From Spirosoma linguale DSM 74 (GTDB lineage Bacteria; Bacteroidota; Bacteroidia; Cytophagales; Spirosomataceae): a stretch of DNA of 64,000 bases. The position numbers were made by a program, and so were the translations under genes. The stretch covers positions 4,125,001 through 4,189,000 of the forward strand of contig CP001769.1 in the NCBI GenBank assembly GCA_000024525.1, read 5' to 3'. This document shows, in pieces, positions 41,909-50,871 of the stretch (its first letter is position 1; each line of letters opens with the position of its first letter). Below the pieces are notes generated by a model. It made no database searches, had not been told where the DNA came from, and saw nothing but the letters and a program-made list of their open reading frames with translations.

Positions 41909-42685
41909 ATGCGTACTACTTTGCTTGGTCTGTTACTGCTGACCGCTGCCTGCCGCCGTCCATCGACCCAATTTGCTGCCATGCTCACCCCTGCCAATCA
42001 GGTGTCTATTACAGATTACAGCCAACACCTGAAAGCGGGCGATGAGGTTATTGCTATGGGCAACGACCCGGCATGGTCGTTGACACTGAACCCATCGAAA
42101 AATACGCTTCATTTTAAAGCCCTTGATGGTGATAGCCTGACGACCACCATCCCCGAACGCCAGACGGACCCGGACGGCGTTTTCCGGTACAATACCGGCG
42201 TAGAATCAGACCGTATAACTAGTTTATTCAGACCCGACAGCTGTGTCAATAAATTATCGGGACAGCGATTGGATTATCGCGTAGAAGTAAATTTCCGGGG
42301 TAAAAACTACGTGGGTTGCGGTGCGTCCTTACAGCAGCTCGCTTTGCTGAATGATATATGGGTACTTACCGATTTTCGGGGAACGGCAATAACCGCCAAT
42401 GGGCCCCGTAACGAAGCGCCCCGCCTTGAGATTTCGCTGGCCGAAAATCGGGTAACAGGCACAACCGGTTGCAACCGGCTCAGTGGCTCAATAAAGGCCG
42501 ACACCCGGCAACTTTTAGTTGGCCCGTTAGTGACCATAAAAATGGCTTGTCAGGATGCTGCGAACCAGTTGGAAAGTAATCTTCTGAATGAACTTGGCAA
42601 TCCACTTACCTACAGGATAGGCAATGGCAAATTGACGTTGCTTCGAAATAATAAGCCAGTGATGACCTTCAAAAAGGTAGATTAA
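41909..42685 (+). CDS. META-domain (HslJ-like) lipoprotein
   Basis: A 258-residue protein with a lipobox-type leader (LLGLLLLTAAC). The first half (about 35-140) resembles the COG3650-like domain (AMGNDPAWSLTLNP, LHFKALDG), often fused to META. The C-terminal META domain (about 145-258) has WVLTDFRGT, LEISLAENRVTGTTGCNRLSG and MACQD. META proteins are small beta-rich domains linked to heat shock or motility in other bacteria; no enzymatic role is established. It stands alone between a divergent WHy gene and the ThuA fusion. Confidence 0.9.
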   Translation: MRTTLLGLLLLTAACRRPSTQFAAMLTPANQVSITDYSQHLKAGDEVIAMGNDPAWSLTLNPSKNTLHFKALDGDSLTTTIPERQTDPDGVFRYNTGVESDRITSLFRPDSCVNKLSGQRLDYRVEVNFRGKNYVGCGASLQQLALLNDIWVLTDFRGTAITANGPRNEAPRLEISLAENRVTGTTGCNRLSGSIKADTRQLLVGPLVTIKMACQDAANQLESNLLNELGNPLTYRIGNGKLTLLRNNKPVMTFKKVD

Positions 42686-42847
42686 TTGGCTTTTAACGCA
42701 TAATTTGAGCGAACGACTACACCAAGGCGTTCGCTTTTTCTTTACTTTTGTTTCCCAATAAAAGTCAATCGAATCATTAAATAAGTTAACCTCTTCTATT
42801 GAACTTTTATTGATTTCCCCAAGCAATCTGCATAAATCAAAAACTCT

Positions 42848-45800
42848 ATGAAAAACACACGGCTTCCCTCCCGCGCCTTGCTGCTGGCGGGTTTGCTGGC
42901 AGCGGCTGTACCGGGCATAACCGCCGAGGCACAAACGGCTGCCAAACGTACCGCAGTTGCCAGACCCGCTATGAAAGCGGCAGAAAGCGCTGTGGCCTTA
43001 AACCGAGTACTGGTCTTTTCGAGGACAAAAGGCTACCGCCACGGCTCTATCCCCGCTGGTAAATTGGCCATCATGAAGCTGGGTAAGGAAAACGGATTTG
43101 CGGTCGATACAACCGAAGATGCCAGCAAGTTTACCGAAGCGAACCTTAAACAGTACAGCGCTGTCATCTGGCTCAGCACCACCGGCGATGTGCTCGACGA
43201 TGCCCAGCAGGCAGCTTTCGAACGCTACATTCAGGCGGGTGGCGGTTATGTGGGTATCCACGCAGCTGCCGACACCGAGTACGACTGGCCCTGGTACAAC
43301 AAACTGGCGGGTGCTTACTTCCTGCAACACCCCAAACAGCAGAACGCCGAAATCGAGATCGTCGATAAAAACCACCCATCCACCAAAATGCTGCCCGACC
43401 GCTGGAAGCGCTGGGATGAGTGGTACAGCTACAAGAGCATCCAGCCTGACCTGAAGGTTTTGGGTAAGCTGGACGAAAAAACCTATGAAGGTGGCAAAAA
43501 CGGCGACAATCACCCGTTTATCTGGCACCATGATTTCGATGGTGGCAAGGCGTTCTACACGGGCGGTGGCCACACCGACGAGTCATATGCCGACCCACTG
43601 TTCTTACAGCATATTCTGGGTGGTATCAAATCGGTTATGGCAACCAGCCTGAAATTCGGACAGGCGAAAACGCTGCCCTTTCCGGAAGAAAACCGCTTCG
43701 AACGTCAAATCCTGACCGCTGGCCTGGACGAACCAACCGAACTGGTTGTTCTTGACAACGGTAAAGTGCTTTTTGCAGAACGGAAGGGTGCCCTAAAACT
43801 CTACGACCCAAAGAAGAACTCGGTTAAAGTGGTGGCTAACTTTCCGGTATTCACCAAGTTTGAATACGGACTGATGGGACTGAATGTTGATCCCAACTTT
43901 AAGCAGAACAAGTGGGTGTATGCATTCTATTCACCTATTACGGGTAAAACGGTAGCCGATACGGCCCAGCACCTGTCTCGCTTCGTATATGACGACGTTC
44001 GGGATACGTTGCTGATGAACACCGAAAAAGTGCTGCTGACGGTTCCCGTTAAGCGTGATGGCTGCTGCCATACCGGCGGCTCCATTGCGTGGGACCGCAA
44101 AGGCAACCTGTACCTGTCGACGGGTGATGATACCAACCCGTTTAACTCTAACGGCTTTGCGCCTATCGACGAACGGCCGGGTCGCAGTGGCTGGGATGCC
44201 CGTTTAACATCGAGCAACACCAATGATCTGCGTGGTAAAATCATGCGTATTCATCCCGAGGCCGATGGTACCTATACCATTCCCGAAGGCAACCTGTTCC
44301 CCAAAGGAACGCCCAAAACCCGCCCCGAGATTTATGTGATGGGTAACCGGAACCCTTACCGGATTTCGGTCGATCAGCGCACTGGATTCCTGTACTGGGG
44401 TGAAGTAGGTCCTGATGCCGGTGAGAACAGCGAAAAATACGGTCCCCGCGGCCACGATGAAGTAAACCAGGCCCGAAAGGCTGGTTATTATGGCTGGCCC
44501 CTCTTTGTAGCCGACAATCGGCCGTACAACACCCGCACGTTTGCCGACAGCACGACAGGCCCCCTGTTCGATCCGCAGAAGCCAATCAATAACTCACCCA
44601 ACAACACGGGTTTAACGGAGTTGCCTCCAGCGCAGAAAGCCTACATCTATTACCCGTATGCCGACTCGCCCGAATTTGGCCCTATCGTTGGTAAAGGCGG
44701 TCGGAATGCGATGGGTGGCCCGGTTTATTATTACGACGACTATGCTGAATCGTCCGTAAAATTCCCCCGTCATTACGATGGTAAATTCTTTGCCTACGAC
44801 TGGATTCGCGACTGGATTCATCCGGTTACAATGAAAGAAAACGGCGATTTCGTGAAGATGGAGACCTTTATGCCGAGCACGCCTTTCTCGCACGTGATCG
44901 ATATGCAGTTTGCTAACGACGGATCGCTATACACGCTCGAATATGGCCAGCGGTGGTTTGCCGCTAACCCCGACGCCCGCCTGTCGCGCATTACCTACAA
45001 TGCCGGTAACCGGAAGCCCGTTGCCATAGCCAGCGCCAGCAAAACTGTTGGTTCCGCTCCATTGACCGTGAAATTCGATAGCAAAGGATCGATGGATTAC
45101 GACGGCGATGCGCTGAAGTACTCCTGGTCGTTCGGAAATGGAATGCCCAAACAAACGGCCGCCAACCCAACGGTAACGTTCAGTAAGCCGGGGACCTATC
45201 CCGCTACGCTGACCATTACCGATGCAGCCGGTAATGTCGCTTCGAGAACGATGGAAATTAAAGTCGGTAATGCCGAGCCCAAAGTTGAAGTAGCCGTAGC
45301 CGGGAACAAAACCTTTTACTTCCCCGACAAACCGGTGAAATACGCCGTAAACGTTGTCGATAAGGAAGATGGAACGTTGAAGAAAGGCATTAGTCCGGAC
45401 GATGTGACCATGACCATTGACTACCTCGAAGGCTTCGACAAAACAATGCTGGCGCAAGGTCACCAGGCCAATCTGGGCTTCTCGACCGGCAAACGCCTGA
45501 TTGAGCTGAGTGATTGTAAAGCTTGCCACGCCATCGATAAAAAATCCATTGGACCTGCTTACATCGACGTAGCGAAAAAATACAAAGGCGTTGCTCAGAT
45601 TGAAAGCAAACTGGTTCGCAAAGTGATCAACGGTGGTGGTGGTGTTTGGGGCGAACAGGCTATGAGCGCTCACCCGCAGTTGAAAGAAAGTGAAGTGGCC
45701 GATATGGTAGGTTATATTCTTTCGCTGGCCGATGAGAAGAAAATAAACCGCCAGCCACTGGCCGGTGATTATGTACCAGCTCAGCAGAAGAAAGCGGGCT

Positions 45801-46279
45801 CTTATATCCTGACCGCCAGCTATACCGACCGTGGGAATGGCGTAATTGGCCCCCTGACCAGTTCTACATCACTAGCCTTACGCTCGCCCATGGTGAAAGC
45901 GGTTTCGGCCGATGGTAAGCAGGATATTTCTCAATTCGATATGCCTAAAGTAGGACCAGCGGCTATTGGAACAAAATCGGGAAGCTATCTGGCGTTTAAC
46001 GATATTGACCTGACAGGCATTCAAAGCATTTCGCCAACCGTATTTGCCTCAAACAATCAGGTTGCGGGTGGTAAACTCGAAGCCCGGCTCGATTCCCCAA
46101 CTGGTACGCTGCTGGGAGAAGCTGAGGTTAAGCAAGGCACCCAAGGAGCCGTTAATCTGCCTTTCCGCCAGCCGGTTTCGGGTATTCATAAGCTCTATCT
46201 GGTTTTCGTGAATCCCGAAGCGAAACAGAAACCACTGTTTGCTGTAGATCAGGTTCAGTTCTCGACGCAGGGCATGTAA
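42848..46279 (+). CDS. Multidomain ThuA - PQQ-type sugar dehydrogenase - PKD - cytochrome c - CBM protein
   Basis: A 1143-residue exported protein. Signal peptide about 1-28 (LLLAGLLAAAVPG, ending AEAQ). Domains in order: ThuA, a glutamine-amidotransferase-like fold (about 52-265, FSRTKGYRHGS, GGYVGIHAAADTEYDW, GGHTDESY); Glucose/Sorbosone dehydrogenase propeller (about 285-715, GLMGLNVDPNF, GCCHTGGSIAWD, DLRGKIMRI, GNRNPYRI); PKD (about 725-815, YSWSFGNG); cytochrome c (about 870-960) with heme motif CKACH and a possible axial Met in EQAMSAH; and a C-terminal carbohydrate-binding-like domain (about 1000-1143). It could oxidise a sugar and pass electrons to its own heme. A TACTTTTG -7-like element lies at 42743-42750. 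Confidence 0.92.
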   Translation: MKNTRLPSRALLLAGLLAAAVPGITAEAQTAAKRTAVARPAMKAAESAVALNRVLVFSRTKGYRHGSIPAGKLAIMKLGKENGFAVDTTEDASKFTEANLKQYSAVIWLSTTGDVLDDAQQAAFERYIQAGGGYVGIHAAADTEYDWPWYNKLAGAYFLQHPKQQNAEIEIVDKNHPSTKMLPDRWKRWDEWYSYKSIQPDLKVLGKLDEKTYEGGKNGDNHPFIWHHDFDGGKAFYTGGGHTDESYADPLFLQHILGGIKSVMATSLKFGQAKTLPFPEENRFERQILTAGLDEPTELVVLDNGKVLFAERKGALKLYDPKKNSVKVVANFPVFTKFEYGLMGLNVDPNFKQNKWVYAFYSPITGKTVADTAQHLSRFVYDDVRDTLLMNTEKVLLTVPVKRDGCCHTGGSIAWDRKGNLYLSTGDDTNPFNSNGFAPIDERPGRSGWDARLTSSNTNDLRGKIMRIHPEADGTYTIPEGNLFPKGTPKTRPEIYVMGNRNPYRISVDQRTGFLYWGEVGPDAGENSEKYGPRGHDEVNQARKAGYYGWPLFVADNRPYNTRTFADSTTGPLFDPQKPINNSPNNTGLTELPPAQKAYIYYPYADSPEFGPIVGKGGRNAMGGPVYYYDDYAESSVKFPRHYDGKFFAYDWIRDWIHPVTMKENGDFVKMETFMPSTPFSHVIDMQFANDGSLYTLEYGQRWFAANPDARLSRITYNAGNRKPVAIASASKTVGSAPLTVKFDSKGSMDYDGDALKYSWSFGNGMPKQTAANPTVTFSKPGTYPATLTITDAAGNVASRTMEIKVGNAEPKVEVAVAGNKTFYFPDKPVKYAVNVVDKEDGTLKKGISPDDVTMTIDYLEGFDKTMLAQGHQANLGFSTGKRLIELSDCKACHAIDKKSIGPAYIDVAKKYKGVAQIESKLVRKVINGGGGVWGEQAMSAHPQLKESEVADMVGYILSLADEKKINRQPLAGDYVPAQQKKAGSYILTASYTDRGNGVIGPLTSSTSLALRSPMVKAVSADGKQDISQFDMPKVGPAAIGTKSGSYLAFNDIDLTGIQSISPTVFASNNQVAGGKLEARLDSPTGTLLGEAEVKQGTQGAVNLPFRQPVSGIHKLYLVFVNPEAKQKPLFAVDQVQFSTQGM

Positions 46280-46300
46280 CAGTGCAGTGTAACCTTAACA

Positions 46301-46338
46301 AAAACGCCCCGGCCAGTTCTGGCCGGGGCGTTTTTGTA
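46301..46338 (+). terminator. Intrinsic terminator after the ThuA-dehydrogenase gene
   Basis: A perfect 15-bp stem (46301-46315 and 46320-46334) with a GTTC loop and T-run; the core is CGCCCCGGCCA. It lies 22 bp after the stop. Confidence 0.93.
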
Positions 46339-46376
46339 TTTAATGAATTGTCCTTAAACAGATGCTTACTCCCCTT

Positions 46377-46437
46377 AGTAGGGACAATCTGGAAAAATAT
46401 GGAATCAGATTCCATATTTTTCCAGATTGTCCCTACT
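46377..46437. repeat. 61-bp perfect palindrome with a single-base centre
   Basis: 46377-46406 is the exact reverse complement of 46408-46437, with only an A between. It contains AATCTGGAAAAATATGG and its complement. It lies just before the start of a truncated ATPase gene and 40 bp after a normal terminator, so it has no need to act as one. Perfect symmetry of this length could form a cruciform. Confidence 0.93.
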
Positions 46438-46445
46438 TTTATCTC

Positions 46446-46918
46446 ATGGTTAATCGAATAGCTGAAGCAAAATTGGCGCAATTGGCGGCTAGCTTCAAAG
46501 CCGTTGCACTCACAGGCCCCCGCCAGTCCGGAAAAACAACGTTAACTAAAAAGCTATTCAACGATAAGCCTTATGTTTCGCTGGAAAATCCTGACTCCCG
46601 TCAATTTGCCTTAGATGATCCAAGAGGGTTTCTAGCCTCCTATCCACAAGGGGCTATACCTATTGGCGGGATAAAACAGGTCACGAAGTAGACGTTATTA
46701 TCGACGATGGAGAACGATTGATACCCATCGAAATTAAATCAGGTCAAACAATTCATGCTGAGTTTTTCAAAAACCTAATCTATTGGAATGCCTTGAGTGG
46801 TGAGCGTGAATCATTTGTACTCTACACAGGCAATCAAATACAAAAAAGAAGTACGGGTATTACCATTTTGAACTGGCGTGAAAGCACCATGAATCCTGGA
46901 CCCTTCGAAAGTAAATAA
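46446..46918 (+). pseudogene. AAA ATPase/DUF4143 protein, internal deletion and frame break
   Basis: The first part (ATG 46446) reads MVNRIAEAKL, then the P-loop ALTGPRQSGKTTL and YVSLENPDSRQFALDDPRGFL, and stops at 46689-46691. From about 46660 another frame carries the C-terminal end of the same family: YWRDKTGHEVDVIIDDGER, IPIEIKSGQ (PD-(D/E)XK-like) and LYTGNQ, with a stop at 46916-46918. Intact members are near 380 residues; here roughly 240 middle residues are missing, and the two ends are out of frame. The gene is therefore dead unless the deletion is an assembly artefact. It sits between two long palindromes. Confidence 0.88.
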
Positions 46919-46979
46919 CGTGAACAATGGCTAGTACAACGACTGGATACGGGTCGTTGTACTAGCCATTGTTCACGTT
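46917..46979. terminator. Perfect 27-bp stem palindrome between convergent genes
   Basis: Arms 46917-46943 and 46953-46979 are exact reverse complements with a 9-nt loop. The left arm touches the last base of the ATPase pseudogene, and the GLPGLI gene converges from the right (stop at 47001). No T-run follows, so terminator function is probable but not certain. Confidence 0.75.
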
Positions 46980-47000
46980 TAATAACCCCGCGTCCACGCC

Positions 47001-47747
47001 TTAATAACGAATCGCCCAGTATGGATTGCGTCGGGCCGTCATTTGATCAGTAATGTATTGCCGGACAATGTTGTCGAACATCACGTCATTGATTTTCTTT
47101 CCTTTCAGTTTGGGCAGCTTCAAATCATCGGGAGCCAGGGGCCTGAAGGCCACATTAATGGCTTCTACCGTTACGTCGCCATCGTTTACGTCTAACGCCA
47201 GAATCAGACCTGGTAAGCTATTTATGCGTTCCGGCCCGGCCGCTACGGGTATATCCTGGGCAAACCAAGCCGTAATTTTAACCTTTTTAACAGGGTCTTC
47301 CGTTTCAGCTTTCATGCAGATATAGCCCGCGACCTCTTTAATCTGATTCCCGATCTTCCAGACGGGCGCATGTAACGAATCTTCAATGATGTATGTTTTA
47401 CCCAGCATCTCGATCACGTCTGTCTTTTTATCTTTCTCGAAGTTACGGTACAGAAACAGCTCATCTTTCCGCCACGAGTATCCGCCCTCCTCGGGTTCGT
47501 CGCTATTGTAAGTGTACATACTTTCGTTAGGACTGAAGGAAAGCTTCATCTTGATACCTTTATTTTCTTCTGCGAAGTTCTTTAAGGTTTGCGTTTCCCG
47601 GTCTTTTTGTTCCTGACTTAGAAAGGTCAGCCTATTAATGATTTTCAGCCAGTATTCTTTCCGGACATACGTTACGACACCTTCTGTTTTTTGTGCCATA
47701 GTAGCCGAACTCAACAGCAGACACAGGACTATAAGTACTTTTTTCAT
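47001..47747 (-). CDS. GLPGLI family protein
   Basis: A 248-residue exported protein with signal peptide (VLIVLCLLLSSATMAQ). The family motif appears as GPERINSLPGLILALD near residue 175, and the preceding segment KVKITAWFAQDIPVAAGP is typical. GLPGLI proteins are Bacteroidota-specific and are usually encoded next to an outer-membrane beta-barrel gene, as here (the barrel gene is 19 bp upstream on the same strand). They are thought to be periplasmic partners of that barrel; their activity is unknown. Confidence 0.92.
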   Translation of the reverse strand: MKKVLIVLCLLLSSATMAQKTEGVVTYVRKEYWLKIINRLTFLSQEQKDRETQTLKNFAEENKGIKMKLSFSPNESMYTYNSDEPEEGGYSWRKDELFLYRNFEKDKKTDVIEMLGKTYIIEDSLHAPVWKIGNQIKEVAGYICMKAETEDPVKKVKITAWFAQDIPVAAGPERINSLPGLILALDVNDGDVTVEAINVAFRPLAPDDLKLPKLKGKKINDVMFDNIVRQYITDQMTARRNPYWAIRY

Positions 47748-47766
47748 GGTAGCTAGTTAGTTAATA

Positions 47767-50625
47767 TCAATAAAATCCCTCCCGACGAACCTTGCCCTGA
47801 ACACCACGCATGTTGTACGTGATACTCAACATGAAATAGCGCGCCAGCGACTGAATCCGCTCGGTGCTGGTATAATTCTGCCCGGCATATTGTGAAATGA
47901 CCACGTTCCGGTTAAGCAGGTCATAGGCCGACAACCGAATTTCAGCCTTTTTAGCTTTTCCCAGAATGTGATAGATCGACGTGTTCAGAATAGGAATCTG
48001 CTGGTTGAAATTCAGCCGTTCGTTTTTATACGTTCGGTAGTTAAGGGATGTATTGAAGAAAATACTACCCGGTAGCTGCAAATTCAGATCACCCCGAAAC
48101 GAGTTGTTATAGATGATCTGATTCTGCGCCGTATTGATCGAATACCGCGTATCAGTAACGTTGAAGTTAGCATTGGCATAGAAGGCAATCCACTCCTTCG
48201 GCGTCAGTGCCAGTTGGCCTCCAAACGAGTAGTTCTGGTTGTTTGTCTCATTCAGCACTGTATTGATACGCGTCAGGTTATGCCCGAAATTCAATTGCGT
48301 ATTTAGGTTGAGCGTGGCTTTTGTCTTCTTCAGCGGAAAGCCAAATCCAATATACGAACCCAGATTACGACCGCCCGTCAGGTTTTCGGGCATGGTCGTT
48401 ACAATGTTGGTTTGCGGGTCGACCGTCTGGCTATAGACAATCTGATTTACATAATACGTTGTGTAGACATTAGCCCAAAAACTGGTAAAGCTTCCCGGAT
48501 TGAAGTAGTTGAAATAGCCGCTGATGTTATGGTTTAACTGAGGCAGCAGATTGGGATTACCACGGGTTACGAACAACGGGTTGCTGTTACTTGTAACCGG
48601 CTGCAAATCCCTCGACGACGGTATTTGAACGCCTACATCATAGCCCGCATAGAGTGAGCGGTTGTTTTTCATCGAGTAATTGAGCGACACATTCGGTATC
48701 ACGGTTGTGTATGTCCGCTGGATAGGCTGGAGCGGCTGATCTTCATTACGAGCATACCTACCGTCGAGCCGGAACTGCTGACCGGCTACCCCTGCTGCAA
48801 TGTTCAATCCCTTAAACGAGTACCGCAAGCTGCTACCCAGACGATTGAAGAGGTAATTGTTCTTATAATATAAACTCAGCGAGTCGATGCGTCGACGGCT
48901 ATCATTGAGGTTAGTAACATCCCGGTCAACTTCATCATTTCGCAGGCTGAAGTTGTAAAACGTTTCCCAAGTGTATTTTTTGGCAAAGGGCTCTACAAAA
49001 AGCAGGTTGCCTTTGTATTGATTACTTCGCGAGGTCGTACCCTGATCCTGATTCAGAACGCGCAGCATGTCATTCACACTCGTGGCCTGAAAAAATTGAT
49101 TCTGGGCCTTCAGCAACAGGTCACCATCATTTGAATTGGTCTGGAAGGTACCACTAGCGGCTAAACTACGCCCTTTCTTCTTCAGCTTCAGCCGATACAG
49201 GACCGTATTTGCCATGGCAAACTGGTTGGCAGAAGTGTTGTTCAGCGTCTGGCTGTTGGTGGTTGGTACGTCGCTGCCCGTCCCCGAATTGAGGAACACC
49301 CGCTGCAAGCTTTGCAGATTACTGTTACCGTTACCAAATCGACCGTTACTGATTACGACCAGGGTCTGCATAGAATCTAGTTGCTTCTCATATCGGAAAC
49401 TGACCCGGTGGTTGGTATTTAGGTTCGACTGATTACTGGTATCTGTAGTGCGGAGTGACGACGTTCCGGGCAGATAGCGTTTATTTTCACGAAGGGCATC
49501 CAGGTCGATACGAGTCTGGTTATAGTAGTAGCTGGTACTCAGCTTGGTTTTCTTGGTGTCGTAGTTGTAATTGATACCACCGGCTGAATTCTTGGAGAAA
49601 CCCCGTCCTTCGCCCCCGCCTACCGGCACCGTCAGGCTTTCATTGTTGTCGTCGCCAAAATAAATGTATCTGTTGGACCCGCTGAAGCCGAAGTCGGCAT
49701 TATCATTAAAGTTGAAAGCATTACTCCCTCTGAAATCCTGATAATCGTTGAACGACAAGCCTTGCTGGTTCGTGTTGTTGCCCAGCAATATAGCCGAGAA
49801 CTGCTGCTTACTATCGAACTTGTTGTACATCCCTTTTCCATCGAATCGCGCCGAAACGTTGTTGGATGCCGGACCGCCACCGGCTGTCACTTTACCAAAG
49901 CCTCCCTTCTTGAACTCTTCTTTCAGCTCCAGATTGACCGTTTTTTCTTTTTTCCCGTCGTTTATACCCGTCAGTTTAGACTGTTCAGTTTTATCGTCAA
50001 AAACCTGCACTTTGGTAATGGCTTCGGCCTGTAGGTTTTTGGTAGCGGCCTTGGGATCATTCCCGAAAAAGCTCTTGCCATCTACGGTCACCTTTTTTAC
50101 CTCCTGCCCCTGCGCCCGGATGTTGCCGTCCTGATCAACCTGCACACCCGGTAGTTTACGCAGCAGATCCTCGACCGTGGAACCCGGCGGCACTTTAAAC
50201 GAACTGGCGTTATACTCGATTGTATCGCCTTTGATCGTCAGGGGTGCCTTGGCGGTTCTGACCACAACCTCCATCAACTCCCGTGTAATAGGCTTCAATT
50301 TCAATGCACCAAGGTCAATCAGCGCATCGCCGGTTGGCTTTATCACCTGGTTGTAGGGAATGAAGCCCACAAATGAAATCTTCAGGACGTAGTTTGCTGC
50401 TTTTAGGTTCTTAAACGAAAAAGCACCGTTGTCGCCGGTGCGGGTAAAGTTTACCAGAGAAGAATCTTTGGCATTCAGCAGCATAACGGTAGAGGAAGCC
50501 AGTGGTGCTGACGTCGTATCGACGGCTCGGCCCTGTAACGTAAAGCGGGTAGGCGCAGTAGGACTCTGCGCATAAAGCATAGCCGACAGCAGACACAATA
50601 CGGCCAGCAGGAAAAGGTTTTTCAT
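47767..50625 (-). CDS. Outer-membrane beta-barrel protein with carboxypeptidase-regulatory domain (OMP_b-brl_3 type)
   Basis: A 952-residue TonB-receptor-like protein. Signal peptide (FLLAVLCLLSAMLYAQ), then a carboxypeptidase-regulatory-like domain (about 28-115, FTLQGRAVDTTSAPL to FVGFIPY), a plug-like segment (LRKLPGVQVDQDGNI, VTVDGKSFFGNDPKAATKNL, LELKEEFKKGGFG) and a long barrel (about 260-952). This subtype lacks a SusD partner and is typically paired with GLPGLI genes, encoded here directly downstream. It may import small peptides or metals, but the substrate is unknown. It is probably the first gene of a two-gene operon. Confidence 0.92.
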   Translation of the reverse strand: MKNLFLLAVLCLLSAMLYAQSPTAPTRFTLQGRAVDTTSAPLASSTVMLLNAKDSSLVNFTRTGDNGAFSFKNLKAANYVLKISFVGFIPYNQVIKPTGDALIDLGALKLKPITRELMEVVVRTAKAPLTIKGDTIEYNASSFKVPPGSTVEDLLRKLPGVQVDQDGNIRAQGQEVKKVTVDGKSFFGNDPKAATKNLQAEAITKVQVFDDKTEQSKLTGINDGKKEKTVNLELKEEFKKGGFGKVTAGGGPASNNVSARFDGKGMYNKFDSKQQFSAILLGNNTNQQGLSFNDYQDFRGSNAFNFNDNADFGFSGSNRYIYFGDDNNESLTVPVGGGEGRGFSKNSAGGINYNYDTKKTKLSTSYYYNQTRIDLDALRENKRYLPGTSSLRTTDTSNQSNLNTNHRVSFRYEKQLDSMQTLVVISNGRFGNGNSNLQSLQRVFLNSGTGSDVPTTNSQTLNNTSANQFAMANTVLYRLKLKKKGRSLAASGTFQTNSNDGDLLLKAQNQFFQATSVNDMLRVLNQDQGTTSRSNQYKGNLLFVEPFAKKYTWETFYNFSLRNDEVDRDVTNLNDSRRRIDSLSLYYKNNYLFNRLGSSLRYSFKGLNIAAGVAGQQFRLDGRYARNEDQPLQPIQRTYTTVIPNVSLNYSMKNNRSLYAGYDVGVQIPSSRDLQPVTSNSNPLFVTRGNPNLLPQLNHNISGYFNYFNPGSFTSFWANVYTTYYVNQIVYSQTVDPQTNIVTTMPENLTGGRNLGSYIGFGFPLKKTKATLNLNTQLNFGHNLTRINTVLNETNNQNYSFGGQLALTPKEWIAFYANANFNVTDTRYSINTAQNQIIYNNSFRGDLNLQLPGSIFFNTSLNYRTYKNERLNFNQQIPILNTSIYHILGKAKKAEIRLSAYDLLNRNVVISQYAGQNYTSTERIQSLARYFMLSITYNMRGVQGKVRREGFY

Positions 50626-50871
50626 ACGGGAAAAGGTAAAGGTTGAACAGGAGTGATAGAGGCAAAGCTAGTTGTATTACGATCAAATGATCATGCAGTT
50701 AACGATTTTTAACTAAATTTATAGTAGTTAATTTAGCAAACGGCTAACTGCGCTCATAATGAGTCATTTTTCTATCAAAGCGTTGCACTCACTAGCTCAT
50801 ATGAGAAAAAAAGAGAGGAAATTCCACACACGGAGGCAAACAATTTAGGGAAGGGGGCTCCCCACTGTAGC

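Noticed and set aside
44927..45673. Minus-strand open frame of 248 codons inside the ThuA-dehydrogenase gene
   Set aside because: Antisense shadow of the PKD/cytochrome region; composition is what the opposite strand of a GC-balanced gene produces.
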